DNA from: Acidimicrobiaceae bacterium
Lineage (GTDB): Bacteria; Actinomycetota; Acidimicrobiia; Acidimicrobiales; Aldehydirespiratoraceae
DNA: 64,000 bases
Assembly: GCA_009842325.1 (NCBI GenBank)
Contig: VYFQ01000003.1
Span: 198,693-262,692 of the forward strand
Reading direction: 5' to 3'
Position 1 is the first letter of the stretch. Each line of letters opens with the position of its first letter. Below, one piece after another: positions 19,816 to 27,629 of this stretch. The notes beneath the pieces were generated by a model, which was not told the origin of the DNA, searched no databases, and was given only the letters and a program-made list of their open reading frames with translations. Both the position numbers and the translations under genes were made by a program.

Positions 19816-20553
19816 TCAGCTTGTCAGCGAGCCGCCGTTGATGCCGATCGTTTGGGCGGTGACCCATTCGGCCTCGTTGGAGGCGAGCCAGACGCAGGCG
19901 GCGGCCACGTCCTCGGGCCGGCCGGTGCGGCCTACCGGCACCGCTCTGGCGAAGTGCTCGGTTATCTCCCGGTTCTTACGTTCGAAGAGGCCCAGGGCCA
20001 GCGTGTTGGCCGTCACGCCTGAGCGGGCGACCTCCAGTGCCAGTGTGCGGGTGAAGGCCAGACCGCCGCCCTTGCCCGCGCTGTAGGGAGCGACCCCGAT
20101 GTTCACGCCGTGGGTGCCCGCGGCGGACGAGATCGTGATGATGCGGCCCCAGCCTCGCTCGCACATTCCGTCGATCACTGCGTGACAGCAATTCATGACC
20201 CCGTAGAGGTTCACATCGACCGAGGCCTGCCAGTCGGCGGGATCCATGCCGCGGAACTGCTCGGCCTTCATGTCGGTCGGTCCGGCCAGGCCTGCGTTGT
20301 TGACCAGGATGTCGACCACCCCGATCGCGGCCACTGCGGCCATCACGGCGTCGAGGTCGGTCACGTCGAAGACGCTGGGAACCGCGCTCCCGCCCGCCGC
20401 CGCGATCTCGTCGGTCGTCGCCTGGGCCCGGTCGCCGAAGTAGTCGTTGACGACGACATGGGCACCCTGGCCAGCCAAGCCCCGGGCGATGCCGGCACCG
20501 ATGTTCTGGCCTGCGCCGGTCACCAGGGCCGTGCGTCCGCTCAGATCGAACAT
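19816..20553 (-). CDS. classical SDR oxidoreductase
   Basis: The 245-residue protein has TGAGQNIG, NNAG, ISSAAGTHG and YSAGK as active site, and ends TIGINGGSLTS. The NDYFGD segment after beta-2 suggests NAD(H). It is the middle gene of a three-SDR run, 29 bp after the upstream stop and 19 bp before the downstream start. The divergence between the three SDRs argues for different substrates rather than recent duplication. Confidence 0.88.
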   Translation of the reverse strand: MFDLSGRTALVTGAGQNIGAGIARGLAGQGAHVVVNDYFGDRAQATTDEIAAAGGSAVPSVFDVTDLDAVMAAVAAIGVVDILVNNAGLAGPTDMKAEQFRGMDPADWQASVDVNLYGVMNCCHAVIDGMCERGWGRIITISSAAGTHGVNIGVAPYSAGKGGGLAFTRTLALEVARSGVTANTLALGLFERKNREITEHFARAVPVGRTGRPEDVAAACVWLASNEAEWVTAQTIGINGGSLTS

Positions 20554-20582
20554 CGACTATCCCTCCGCTCTCGTCTCCACCA

Positions 20583-21500
20583 TCATGGTCTAGGGCTGTG
20601 GCTCCGGCCGAAGCGGTAGGCGTCGGGCCAGCCCCGACCGACGAGGCTCTCCTCCTGGCGGGCAATGATGCCGGGAAGATCCTCGGGCTGCCAGCCCTCC
20701 ATCAACTCCTCTCCCCGCAGGTCGAGGACCGGGCGCTGCAACTCCACCAGCAGCTGAAGGCTGAAGGCGATCCGGCCAGTCAGCGCCGCGGGGTCGGCCG
20801 TGCACAGGGCCAGCGTTGCCTCGGCCATCGTCTCCAGCGGCTCGAACATCACGCCCTCTACCCAACCGGCGGCCACCAGCGCCGGGGTGGCAATGGCACC
20901 CTGGGGCGACAGAGCGTTCACCGCGATGCCCTGGCCCTCGCACTCGCTGGCCACCGAGACCGTGAGCCGGTTCAAAGCGGCCTTGCTCGCCCCGTACATG
21001 GCTCCGGCCTTCGACGGCTTGTTGGTCGGGAACGGCGGACCCGGCGGAAGCTCGGCCGAGAACGTCGTGATGTTCACGATCGCTCCCCGGCCCCGCTGGC
21101 GCATCCCTCCGACAACCTCCGCCATCAGCTCCCACGGCGCCCAGAGGTTCACTTGGAGGGCACGCTCCAGGCGCTCGGGCCCGACCGACTCGAAAGCGCC
21201 GTAACCGCCGGCAGCGGCGTTGTTGACCAGGATGTCGACCGGGCCGAACTCGGCCTCAGTTCGCTCCACCAGCTCCGTCCGAGCCCCGCGCGGGTCACTC
21301 AAGTCCGAGGGCAGCACCAGGCACTCGCCGCCCAGCTCGCGGATGCGGGCCCGGGTGGTCTCCAAGCCGTCGACGCTGCGGGCCGTGATAGCCACCCGGG
21401 CTCCTTCGGCGGCCAGGCGCAACGCGATGGCCGTGCCGGTGCCGCCCTTGCTGGCGCCGGTGACGAGTGCAACCTGACCCTCGCACAGCCGTTGAGCCAT
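20583..21500 (-). CDS. SDR oxidoreductase, first of a three-gene SDR operon
   Basis: This 305-residue protein has TGASKGGTG, NNAAAGG in place of the usual NNAG, NITTFSAE and YGASK. It has about 40 extra C-terminal residues (RGEELMEGWQPEDLPGIIAR and onward). I choose ATG 21500 because the conserved fold starts just after it; upstream codons are open but unconserved. GAGACT six nt before the ATG is a weak leaderless-type -10. Divergent from the MFS gene. Confidence 0.82.
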   Translation of the reverse strand: MAQRLCEGQVALVTGASKGGTGTAIALRLAAEGARVAITARSVDGLETTRARIRELGGECLVLPSDLSDPRGARTELVERTEAEFGPVDILVNNAAAGGYGAFESVGPERLERALQVNLWAPWELMAEVVGGMRQRGRGAIVNITTFSAELPPGPPFPTNKPSKAGAMYGASKAALNRLTVSVASECEGQGIAVNALSPQGAIATPALVAAGWVEGVMFEPLETMAEATLALCTADPAALTGRIAFSLQLLVELQRPVLDLRGEELMEGWQPEDLPGIIARQEESLVGRGWPDAYRFGRSHSPRP

Positions 21501-21615
21501 CCCGCCAGTCTCGCACCAACGGGTCGGCAGGCGACGGCATGACGCCGGGCGCGATGTGGCCGATGTCACCTCGTGCCACACAGGTGGTCTGAACCTGCGC
21601 CGGTAGTTTCGATTG

Positions 21616-22734
21616 GTGCAGAGTCCGGTACGCCTCGTCTACTTGCTGCGGCCGACCGTCAAGGTCGGGATACTGCTCGCGGTCGGCTTCAGCGTGCTGG
21701 CCTTCGTGTCCACGCCGTTCCTGATGCCCGAGATCGCCGACCACTACGGCGTCAGCCTCGGCACGGCGTCGATGATCGGCGTGTTCCAGCTCGGCGGCTT
21801 CGTGATCGCCACCTGGGGAGCCGGACGTTGGCTGCAGCCCCGCGAGCGGGTCTTCGTGGTCTCACTGCTGGCCGCGGCGGCCGCCAACCTTGTTTCGGCA
21901 GCTCTGCCCGCCTTCGCTTTGCTGGTGCCGCTGCGCCTCGTCAGCGGCGTGGCGCTGGGCCTGCTGGCCTGGTACGGCTGGGTGCAGGCCTTCGGCGACG
22001 ACCGCCGCATGGGCGACGTTGCCGTGGCCGGCCCGGTGGTGGGCGTGGTCGCTGCGCCGCTGGTGTCCCTGCTCCTCGAAGCGGGCGGGCCGAGGCTGGT
22101 GTTCGCCGCGCTGGCCGCGGTGTCGCTGGTGCCGCTCGCGTTCGGCTACCGCAGCGAGGTAAGCGAACTCCCCAGGGACCGGGCGCGCCACCGGGCGGTC
22201 CCCGCAGCCCGGGTGCTGCTGGTCTGCCTGGGCATGTTCACCCTCGGCGGATCAGCCGTGTTCATCTACGCAGTGGTGCTGGGAACGGGCGACCCGGGGC
22301 TGTCCGTCGCGGCCGTGGCGGCCGGGTTCAGCCTCAATGCGGTGGTGGCGATCCCCGCGTCCCGTATCAGGGCCACCCGAAGGATCCCGAGCCCGTGGAT
22401 GGCGGCGACCGCGGTGTGCGCGATCGTGGTGGCCACCACCGGCTGGGGATGGTTGTTCCTGACTGCTCTGGTGCTGTGGGGGTTCTTCTTCTGGGCCGCC
22501 ATACCGGGCGTGTTCGAGGTGCTGGCCAGCCGTTCCCGCTATCCCGAGGAGCGGGTCGGGGATGCGCAGGCGCTGATGGCCGCGGGCCGCGCCGGAGGAC
22601 CGCTGCTGGGCGGACTGCTGATCGACAGCGCCGGAGCGGCCGTGCTCGGCATTGTCGGCAGTTCGCTGATGCTGGCCGCCGCCATCGGAGTGTTCACCAC
22701 CAGGACCGTGGCCCGACCCCTGGGGAACCGCTGA
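21616..22734 (+). CDS. MFS transporter
   Basis: The protein has about 372 residues and around 12 hydrophobic segments, e.g. VGILLAVGFSVLAFVSTPFL, followed by a substrate-binding core of two six-helix halves joined by a short charged loop (RSEVSELPRDRARHR). This is the size of a compact major facilitator permease of the inner membrane. The transported compound is unknown. GTG 21616 stands 6 nt after TAGTTT (21604-21609), a leaderless-type promoter; no Shine-Dalgarno sequence is present. The neighbouring SDR operon is divergent. Confidence 0.8.
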   Translation: MQSPVRLVYLLRPTVKVGILLAVGFSVLAFVSTPFLMPEIADHYGVSLGTASMIGVFQLGGFVIATWGAGRWLQPRERVFVVSLLAAAAANLVSAALPAFALLVPLRLVSGVALGLLAWYGWVQAFGDDRRMGDVAVAGPVVGVVAAPLVSLLLEAGGPRLVFAALAAVSLVPLAFGYRSEVSELPRDRARHRAVPAARVLLVCLGMFTLGGSAVFIYAVVLGTGDPGLSVAAVAAGFSLNAVVAIPASRIRATRRIPSPWMAATAVCAIVVATTGWGWLFLTALVLWGFFFWAAIPGVFEVLASRSRYPEERVGDAQALMAAGRAGGPLLGGLLIDSAGAAVLGIVGSSLMLAAAIGVFTTRTVARPLGNR

Positions 22735-22757
22735 CCGCCTAGGACTACGATTTGGCC

Positions 22758-23531
22758 ATGAGCTCGGAACCGGAGTGGTACCTGCCCACGTTCGACACGG
22801 TGGAGGAGGAGCGGCAGTACCGCAAGCAGCGTCTGGCCGCCACCTACCGGATCTTCGCCAAGCTCGGCTTCGAGGACGGCGCGGTGGGTGCGGCCGGCCA
22901 TGTCACCGTGCGCGACCCCGAGGATCCCGAGACGTTCTGGGTCAACCCGTGGGGCGTGCCGTTCTCCCACATCACGGCCTCGAACCTGATCCGGGTGGAC
23001 TCCGACGGCAACATCGTCGACGGCGAGGGCGCGCTCCTGAACGGCGCGGCCTTCGCCATCCACTCCCAGATCCACGCGGCCCGGCCGGATGTGGTGGCTG
23101 CGGCCCATAGCCATTCGATGCACGGCAAGTCGTTCTCCGCTCTGGGACGGCCGCTGCGGCCGCTGACCCAGGACGCCTGCGCCTTCTACGACGACCACGT
23201 GATCTTCGACGGCTACAGCGGCGTGGTGATGGAGCTGGACGAGGGCAAGCGCATCGCGGCCGCGCTGGGCGACTGCAAGGCCGCCATCCTCCAGAACCAC
23301 GGTCTGCTGACGGTGGGCGCATCCGTGGACGCAGCTGCGGGCGCCTTCGTAGCCATGGACCGGGCCTGCCAGTCCCAGTTGCTGGCCGAGGCCGCCGGCG
23401 ACCCGATCGACATTCCCGACGACGTCGCCCGCCACACCTACTCGATGGTCGGCTCCGGCCTGGCCATGTGGTTCACCTTCCAGCCGCTGTACACCGAGAT
23501 AGTCCGAGAGCAGCCCGACCTCCTTGACTGA
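22758..23531 (+). CDS. class II aldolase/adducin-family protein
   Basis: This 257-residue protein has the zinc-site histidines of the family in AAHSHSMHG and LQNHGLLTVG. Members cleave phosphorylated sugars (fuculose-, rhamnulose-, ribulose-phosphate enzymes) or decarboxylate OtnC-type substrates. The N-terminal region (TVEEERQYRKQRLAATYRIF) is found in actinobacterial homologues annotated only as class II aldolase. TACGAT (22746-22751) followed by six nt and ATG 22758 indicates a leaderless transcript. It is convergent with selD, with 8 bp between stops. Confidence 0.85.
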   Translation: MSSEPEWYLPTFDTVEEERQYRKQRLAATYRIFAKLGFEDGAVGAAGHVTVRDPEDPETFWVNPWGVPFSHITASNLIRVDSDGNIVDGEGALLNGAAFAIHSQIHAARPDVVAAAHSHSMHGKSFSALGRPLRPLTQDACAFYDDHVIFDGYSGVVMELDEGKRIAAALGDCKAAILQNHGLLTVGASVDAAAGAFVAMDRACQSQLLAEAAGDPIDIPDDVARHTYSMVGSGLAMWFTFQPLYTEIVREQPDLLD

Positions 23532-23539
23532 TCGGGGGC

Positions 23540-24574
23540 TCAGGGCTGGAGGCGGATGCGGCCTGATCCCTCGGTGACCTCGCCGACGATGGCGGCCTCG
23601 TGACCGGAGATCCTCAGCTCGGTTACTGCAGCCAGGCCGGCGTCGTGGCTGACCATGCCGAGCAGCAGCCCGCCTGAGGTCTGAGCGTCGGCCAGCAGAG
23701 TCACCGACGCGTCGCTGGCGTCACCGGTGTCCAGGTGGGGTGTCACCCAGTCGAGGTTGCGCTGAGTGCCTCCGGGGACCGTGCCCAGCGCGGCCAGCTC
23801 CCGGGCGCCCTCGATGATCGGCACCTCGCCGACCGAGACCTCCAGGTCGACGCCCGACTCCTGGGCCATGCGCAAGCCGTGGCCCAGCAGGCCGAAGCCG
23901 GTCACGTCGGTGGCCGCAGTGGCCCCGTGCCGCATGGCGGCCTCGGCCGCCTTGTCGTTGGACCGGGTCATCTCCCCGACGGCGCGGCCCACCACCTCCG
24001 GGCGGGCCTCAGCCCGCTTGATGGCGGTCGAGATGACCCCGGTGCCCAGCGGCTTGGTCAGGACCAGCGCATTGCCCGGACGCAGTCCGGCGTTGGTGAG
24101 CATGCGCCCCGGGTTGACCTCGCCCACCACTGCCATCCCGTACTTCGGCTCGGGATCGTCGACCGTGTGGCCGCCGCCCACCACGAAACCGCCGGCCCGG
24201 GCGGCGTCCTCGCCTCCGGCCAGCACCTCGGCCAGCAGGTCGTTGGACAACTCCTCAGAGTTCCAGGCCACCAGGTTCAGCGCCAGCAGCGGCCGCCCGC
24301 CCATGGCGTACACGTCGGAGACTGCGTTGGTGGCCGCGATGCGGCCCCAGGTGCGCGCGTCGTCCACCACCGGCGTGATGAAGTCGGCGGTCAGCACCAG
24401 GGCGCGCCCGCGGCCGATTCGCCACACGGCAGCGTCGTCGCCGGTGGCCAGGCCGACTATCAGCTCCGGCGGGGGATCAGGGGTCAGGCCGCGCACTACG
24501 TGCGCGAGATCGCCGGGGGCGATCTTGCAGGCTCAACCAGCGCCGTGGCTGTACTCAGTGAGCCTTCGGGCCAT
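23540..24574 (-). CDS. selD: selenide, water dikinase (selenophosphate synthetase) with in-frame UGA selenocysteine
   Basis: SelD makes selenophosphate from selenide and ATP, the selenium donor for selenocysteine and selenouridine. From ATG 24574 the frame reads MARRLTEYSHGAG, then TGA (24533-24535), then ACKIAPGDLAHVVRG, matching the family start RLTQYSHGAGCGCKI, with UGA exactly at the catalytic Cys17 position of E. coli SelD and Lys17 in place of Lys20. Read through, the protein has 344 residues, the normal length. Later motifs include DDAAVW, ATNAVSDVYAMGG and VVGGGHTVDDPEPKYG. A standard annotation would start at GTG 24496 and lose the active site. GAGAGGGGG precedes ATG 24574. A hairpin downstream of the UGA is described separately. 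Confidence 0.93.
24490..24525 (-). promoter_or_regulatory. candidate bacterial SECIS hairpin in selD
   Basis: After the UGA two hairpins follow on the mRNA. The first (24525-24507) pairs AGAUCGCC with GGCGAUCU around a CCC loop. The second (24506-24490) pairs CGCGCAC with GUGCGCG around a GUA loop. The second loop begins 33 nt after the UGA, starts with G and has a 7-bp stem, which fits the published bacterial SECIS consensus (apical loop 16-37 nt after UGA, G among its first two bases). The first lacks a loop G. Function is inferred. Confidence 0.65.
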
Positions 24575-24617
24575 CGCAGTCACCCCCTCTCGTGTGCGCC
24601 GATGTGGAAGCAACCGC

Positions 24618-24623
24618 AGGATA
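24618..24623 (-). promoter_or_regulatory. candidate -10 box for selD
   Basis: On the minus strand TATCCT (24623-24618) fits TANNNT and would give a leader of about 35 nt that carries the GAGAGGGGG ribosome binding site before ATG 24574. No clear -35 box is seen. Confidence 0.35.
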
Positions 24624-24699
24624 GGCGGCCGGCCGCACGACGCTGGGGACGGCGGCGTGAGCAGACCGAGCAGAGGGGGAGCGGCCGTAGAGTGCAGCC

Positions 24700-25770
24700 G
24701 TGAGTGTCGACCAGCGGCTCCGGACCCGGGCCACGGAGCTGTTCGGCGTCGACTACCCGATCGTGCAGACCGGGATGGGATGGGTGGCGGGCCCGTCCCT
24801 GGTGACCGGCACCGCCGAAGCGGGCGGACTCGGGATCCTGGCCTCGGCCACTATGACCATCGACGAGATGGACGCCGCCATCGGCGAGGTCCGGTCCCGC
24901 ACAGATCAGCCCTTCGGCGTGAACCTCCGCCCCGACGCCGCCGACCTGGACGACCGGGCCGACCGCCTGGTGGAGGCGGGCGTGCGGGTGGCCAGCTTCG
25001 CCGGTCCCCCTCCGGCTCCGGTGGTGCAGAGGCTGCGGGACGGCGGTGTGCTGGTCATGCCGACCGTCGGTGCTCGCCGGCACGCCGAGAAGATGGCCGA
25101 ACTGGGTGCTGACGTCATCCTGTGCCAGGGCGGCGAGGGAGGCGGCCACACCGGCTCGATCCCCACTTCCCTGCTGCTGCCCCAGGTGCTCGACGCGGTG
25201 GATGTGCCCGTGATCGCCGCGGGCGGCTTCCACGACGGCCGGGGCCTGGCCGCGGCCCTCGCCTGGGGCGCGGACGGAGTGGCCATGGGCACCCGCTTCC
25301 TGCTCACCGCCGAGTCGAAGGTGCCCGACACGGTCAAGGCCGTGTACCTGGGCACGCCCGTCACCGGAACCGTGGTGTCGAGCAGCATCGACGGCAAGCC
25401 GCAGCGGGTGATCCGCACCCGCCTGGTGGAGTCGCTGGAGTCGGCCCGAGTCACCCGGATGGTGCGGGCCGTGGCCAACGCCTGGCGGTTCCGGGGCCTC
25501 ACCGGCATGTCGATGGCGGCGATGCTCCGGGAGGGGATGGCCATGCGCCGCAGCCAGGGACTGACCTGGAGCCAGATGGCCATGGCCGCCAACGCCCCCA
25601 TGCTCACCCGAGCCACCATGGTGGACGGCGACATCGATGCCGGCGTCCTGCCCACCGGCCAATGCGTGGGCGTCGTCGACGATCTGCCCACCTGCGCCGA
25701 GCTGATCGATCGCATCGTTGCCGAGGCCGTCGCCGCCCTCGACCGGATCGCTCCGGCGCGGCCCAGCTAG
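24700..25770 (+). CDS. nitronate monooxygenase / 2-nitropropane dioxygenase-family flavoprotein
   Basis: This 356-residue TIM-barrel FMN protein has the GMGWVAGPSL start, the catalytic-histidine segment CQGGEGGGHTGSIPTS and the phosphate-binding AAGGFHDGRG and GADGVAMGTRFL motifs. Nitronate monooxygenases oxidise alkyl nitronates and are often detoxification enzymes; FabK-like enoyl reductases are close relatives, so the substrate is not certain. GTG 24700 lies 6 nt after TAGAGT (24688-24693) and has no ribosome binding site, suggesting a leaderless mRNA. Its TAG stop doubles as part of the next gene's -10. Confidence 0.88.
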   Translation: MSVDQRLRTRATELFGVDYPIVQTGMGWVAGPSLVTGTAEAGGLGILASATMTIDEMDAAIGEVRSRTDQPFGVNLRPDAADLDDRADRLVEAGVRVASFAGPPPAPVVQRLRDGGVLVMPTVGARRHAEKMAELGADVILCQGGEGGGHTGSIPTSLLLPQVLDAVDVPVIAAGGFHDGRGLAAALAWGADGVAMGTRFLLTAESKVPDTVKAVYLGTPVTGTVVSSSIDGKPQRVIRTRLVESLESARVTRMVRAVANAWRFRGLTGMSMAAMLREGMAMRRSQGLTWSQMAMAANAPMLTRATMVDGDIDAGVLPTGQCVGVVDDLPTCAELIDRIVAEAVAALDRIAPARPS

Positions 25771-25781
25771 CTTCCGGTCGC

Positions 25782-26504
25782 ATGTGCGGGCGTTACGTGG
25801 CGGCCTCCCCGCCGGACGAGTTGGCCAAGTACTTCGGCGCCGCGGCCCCGCCACCCGACCTGACTCTTGCGCCCAACCACAACGTGGCGCCGACGCAGAC
25901 CGTGTACGCCGTGCGGGAGCGGGACGGGGCCCGCAGCCTCGACGCGCTGCACTGGGGGTTGGTGCCGTTCTGGGCCAAGGACCCCAAGATCGGCAACCGG
26001 ATGATCAACGCCCGAGCCGAGACGGTGGCTACCAAGAACGCCTTCAGGGTGGCCCTCACCCGCCGGCGCTGCATCATCCCGGCCGACGGCTTCTACGAAT
26101 GGCGCCGCCTAGAGGGATCGAAGCACAAGCAGCCCATGTTCATCAGCCGTCCCGACGGCGAGCCCTTCGCCTTCGCGGGCCTGTGGGAGCAGTGGCGCGA
26201 CAAGGACAACCCCGACGACGACGGCGAGCCCTTCGAGCTGCACTCGTGCACCATCATCACGTGCGAAGCGAATGAGGCCATGGCCAAGGTGCACGACCGG
26301 ATGCCGGTGGTGCTGCCGCCCGGCGCCTGGGACCTCTGGCTGGATCCCGCCATCAGCGACGCCGAGGCCGCCACCAGCCTGCTCGTCCCCGCGCCGCCGG
26401 GCCTGATCCGGATGCACCCGGTGTCGACCGAGGTGAACAGCGCCCGCAACAACGGCGCCCACCTCATCGAGCCGGCCGAACCGCTCGACATCTTCAGCAG
26501 CTGA
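25782..26504 (+). CDS. SRAP-domain abasic-site protein (YedK/HMCES family)
   Basis: This 240-residue protein forms a stable covalent link with abasic sites in single-stranded DNA, protecting the genome during replication and the SOS response. The catalytic Cys2 is exposed after removal of Met1 (MCGRY). Other expected residues are visible in NVAPTQ, MINARAET, DGFYEW and the VHDRMPV histidine. ATG 25782 lies 8 nt after TAGCTT (25768-25773), whose TAG is the stop codon of the preceding gene, so transcription probably restarts here without a leader. It overlaps the convergent HIT gene by 11 bp. Confidence 0.93.
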   Translation: MCGRYVAASPPDELAKYFGAAAPPPDLTLAPNHNVAPTQTVYAVRERDGARSLDALHWGLVPFWAKDPKIGNRMINARAETVATKNAFRVALTRRRCIIPADGFYEWRRLEGSKHKQPMFISRPDGEPFAFAGLWEQWRDKDNPDDDGEPFELHSCTIITCEANEAMAKVHDRMPVVLPPGAWDLWLDPAISDAEAATSLLVPAPPGLIRMHPVSTEVNSARNNGAHLIEPAEPLDIFSS

Positions 26505-26895
26505 GGCGCTCCTGCAGCGAGGCGGCGATCGCGTCCAGGTCGTCGGGGTCGGGGCTGGTGTCGGCGTTCGAGAAGTCGAGATGGGCCATGGTCGAGATGG
26601 GCACGACGTGGACGTGCACGTGGGGCACCTCGAAACCGGCGATCATCAGGCCCACCCGGTCCGGGGCAAGCCCGGCGGCCTGCTGGGCCTCGGCCACGCG
26701 GTGGGCCACGGCCATCAGATGGGCCACCGTGTCGCCGTCGAGGTCTACCCAGTGGTCGACCTCCGTTCGGGGCACCACTAGCACGTGGCCCCGGTTGAGG
26801 GGCCGCACGTCCATGAACGCGACGCAGGTGTCGTCGCGCCAGACGAACCGGCCGGGTATCTCTCCGTCGATGATCCGGGTGAAGATTGTGGGCAT
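26494..26895 (-). CDS. HIT-family nucleotide hydrolase/transferase
   Basis: The 133-residue protein has the histidine triad HVHVHVVP, plus the family opening TIFTRIIDGEIPGRFVWRDD and GHVLVVPR. HIT proteins hydrolyse AMP-linked or dinucleoside phosphates. ATG 26895 lies 6 nt after a minus-strand TACGAT (26907-26902). The 3' end overlaps the convergent SRAP gene by 11 bp, and the 5' region is shared with a divergent CDP-alcohol transferase. Confidence 0.92.
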   Translation of the reverse strand: MPTIFTRIIDGEIPGRFVWRDDTCVAFMDVRPLNRGHVLVVPRTEVDHWVDLDGDTVAHLMAVAHRVAEAQQAAGLAPDRVGLMIAGFEVPHVHVHVVPISTMAHLDFSNADTSPDPDDLDAIAASLQERLSC

Positions 26896-26919
26896 CCCCT
26901 GATCGTAGGCTGAAGACCC
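26896..26919. promoter_or_regulatory. 24-bp divergent leaderless promoter between HIT and CDP-alcohol transferase genes
   Basis: The two start codons are only 24 bp apart. TACGAT on the minus strand (26907-26902) is 6 nt before ATG 26895, and TAGGCT on the plus strand (26906-26911) is 8 nt before ATG 26920. The two -10 boxes share the same TA dinucleotide at 26906-26907, so the two promoters are nested and cannot both be melted at once by separate polymerases. No Shine-Dalgarno sequence fits either gene. Confidence 0.6.
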
Positions 26920-27519
26920 ATGGCTGAACCGAGCACCGGCGAGGACCGGATCCTCACCGTCCCCAACCTGATCTCGGCGGCCCGGCTGGCCTGCATCCCA
27001 TGGTTCCTGTGGCTGCTGTTCAGCGCCGGGGACCGCTGGGGGGCGGCGCTGCTGTGGGGAGCGCTCGGCGCCACCGACTGGGTGGACGGCTGGTGGGCCC
27101 GCCGCTTCAACTCGGTCAGCAAGGTCGGCAAGATGCTCGACCCGATCACCGACCGGGCTGTGCTGCTGGTCGGAGTCTTCGCGGTCGGCATCGACGGCTC
27201 GGTGCCCTGGTGGCTGGTGATCCTCACCCTGGCCCGGGAGGGGATCGTCGCCGTCGTCGGGCTGGTGCTGCTGTCGCTGGGCGCCAAGCCGATCGACGTG
27301 ACCTGGTGGGGCAAGTGCGCCACCTTCGGCCTGTACTTCTGCTTCCCGCTGCTGCTGGCCGGCGCCTCCGATATCGGCGTGGCCGACGGTTTCAGGATCG
27401 CGGGATGGGTGTGCGCAGTGCCGTCGCTGGTCTACAGCTACCTGTCCGCAGTGCAGTACATACCGCTAGGCCGCGAGTCCCTGCGCCAGGGACGAGCCGA
27501 ACGGGAGGGCACGCCGTGA
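26920..27519 (+). CDS. CDP-alcohol phosphatidyltransferase (PgsA-like)
   Basis: This 199-residue membrane enzyme joins a CDP-diacylglycerol to an alcohol in phospholipid synthesis. The catalytic motif DxxDGxxAR...GxxxDxxxD is present as DWVDGWWARRF followed by GKMLDPITD. Five to six hydrophobic helices are visible. The most likely product is phosphatidylglycerolphosphate (PgsA), but the alcohol cannot be fixed from sequence. The gene starts at the divergent promoter with HIT. Its TGA overlaps the start of a tiny ORF (GTGA). Confidence 0.85.
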   Translation: MAEPSTGEDRILTVPNLISAARLACIPWFLWLLFSAGDRWGAALLWGALGATDWVDGWWARRFNSVSKVGKMLDPITDRAVLLVGVFAVGIDGSVPWWLVILTLAREGIVAVVGLVLLSLGAKPIDVTWWGKCATFGLYFCFPLLLAGASDIGVADGFRIAGWVCAVPSLVYSYLSAVQYIPLGRESLRQGRAEREGTP

Positions 27520-27629
27520 GCACACTTCGACCGACCATGACCCGCTGTCGATTCCGCCCGCCGGGTCGGGCGGGTGCGAGCGCAATGATCGGAGCGGCGA
27601 GTGGCCAGAGCGGGGAGCGGACATCATGA
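27516..27629 (+). CDS. possible small protein (37 aa) bridging two genes
   Basis: GTG 27516 overlaps the TGA of the phosphatidyltransferase gene, and the frame runs 37 residues (VSTLRPTMTRCRFRPPGR and onward) to a TGA at 27627-27629, which overlaps the ATG of the next gene as ATGA. Both junctions have the coupled form used by real genes in this window. It has no recognised domain and an Arg-rich start, and it may be a chance ORF whose role is only to keep ribosomes on the mRNA. Confidence 0.3.
   Translation: MSTLRPTMTRCRFRPPGRAGASAMIGAASGQSGERTS

Noticed and set aside
24575..24699. A tRNA-Sec gene beside selD
   Set aside because: The 125-bp gap between selD and the next gene shows no cloverleaf or T-loop sequence that I can identify.
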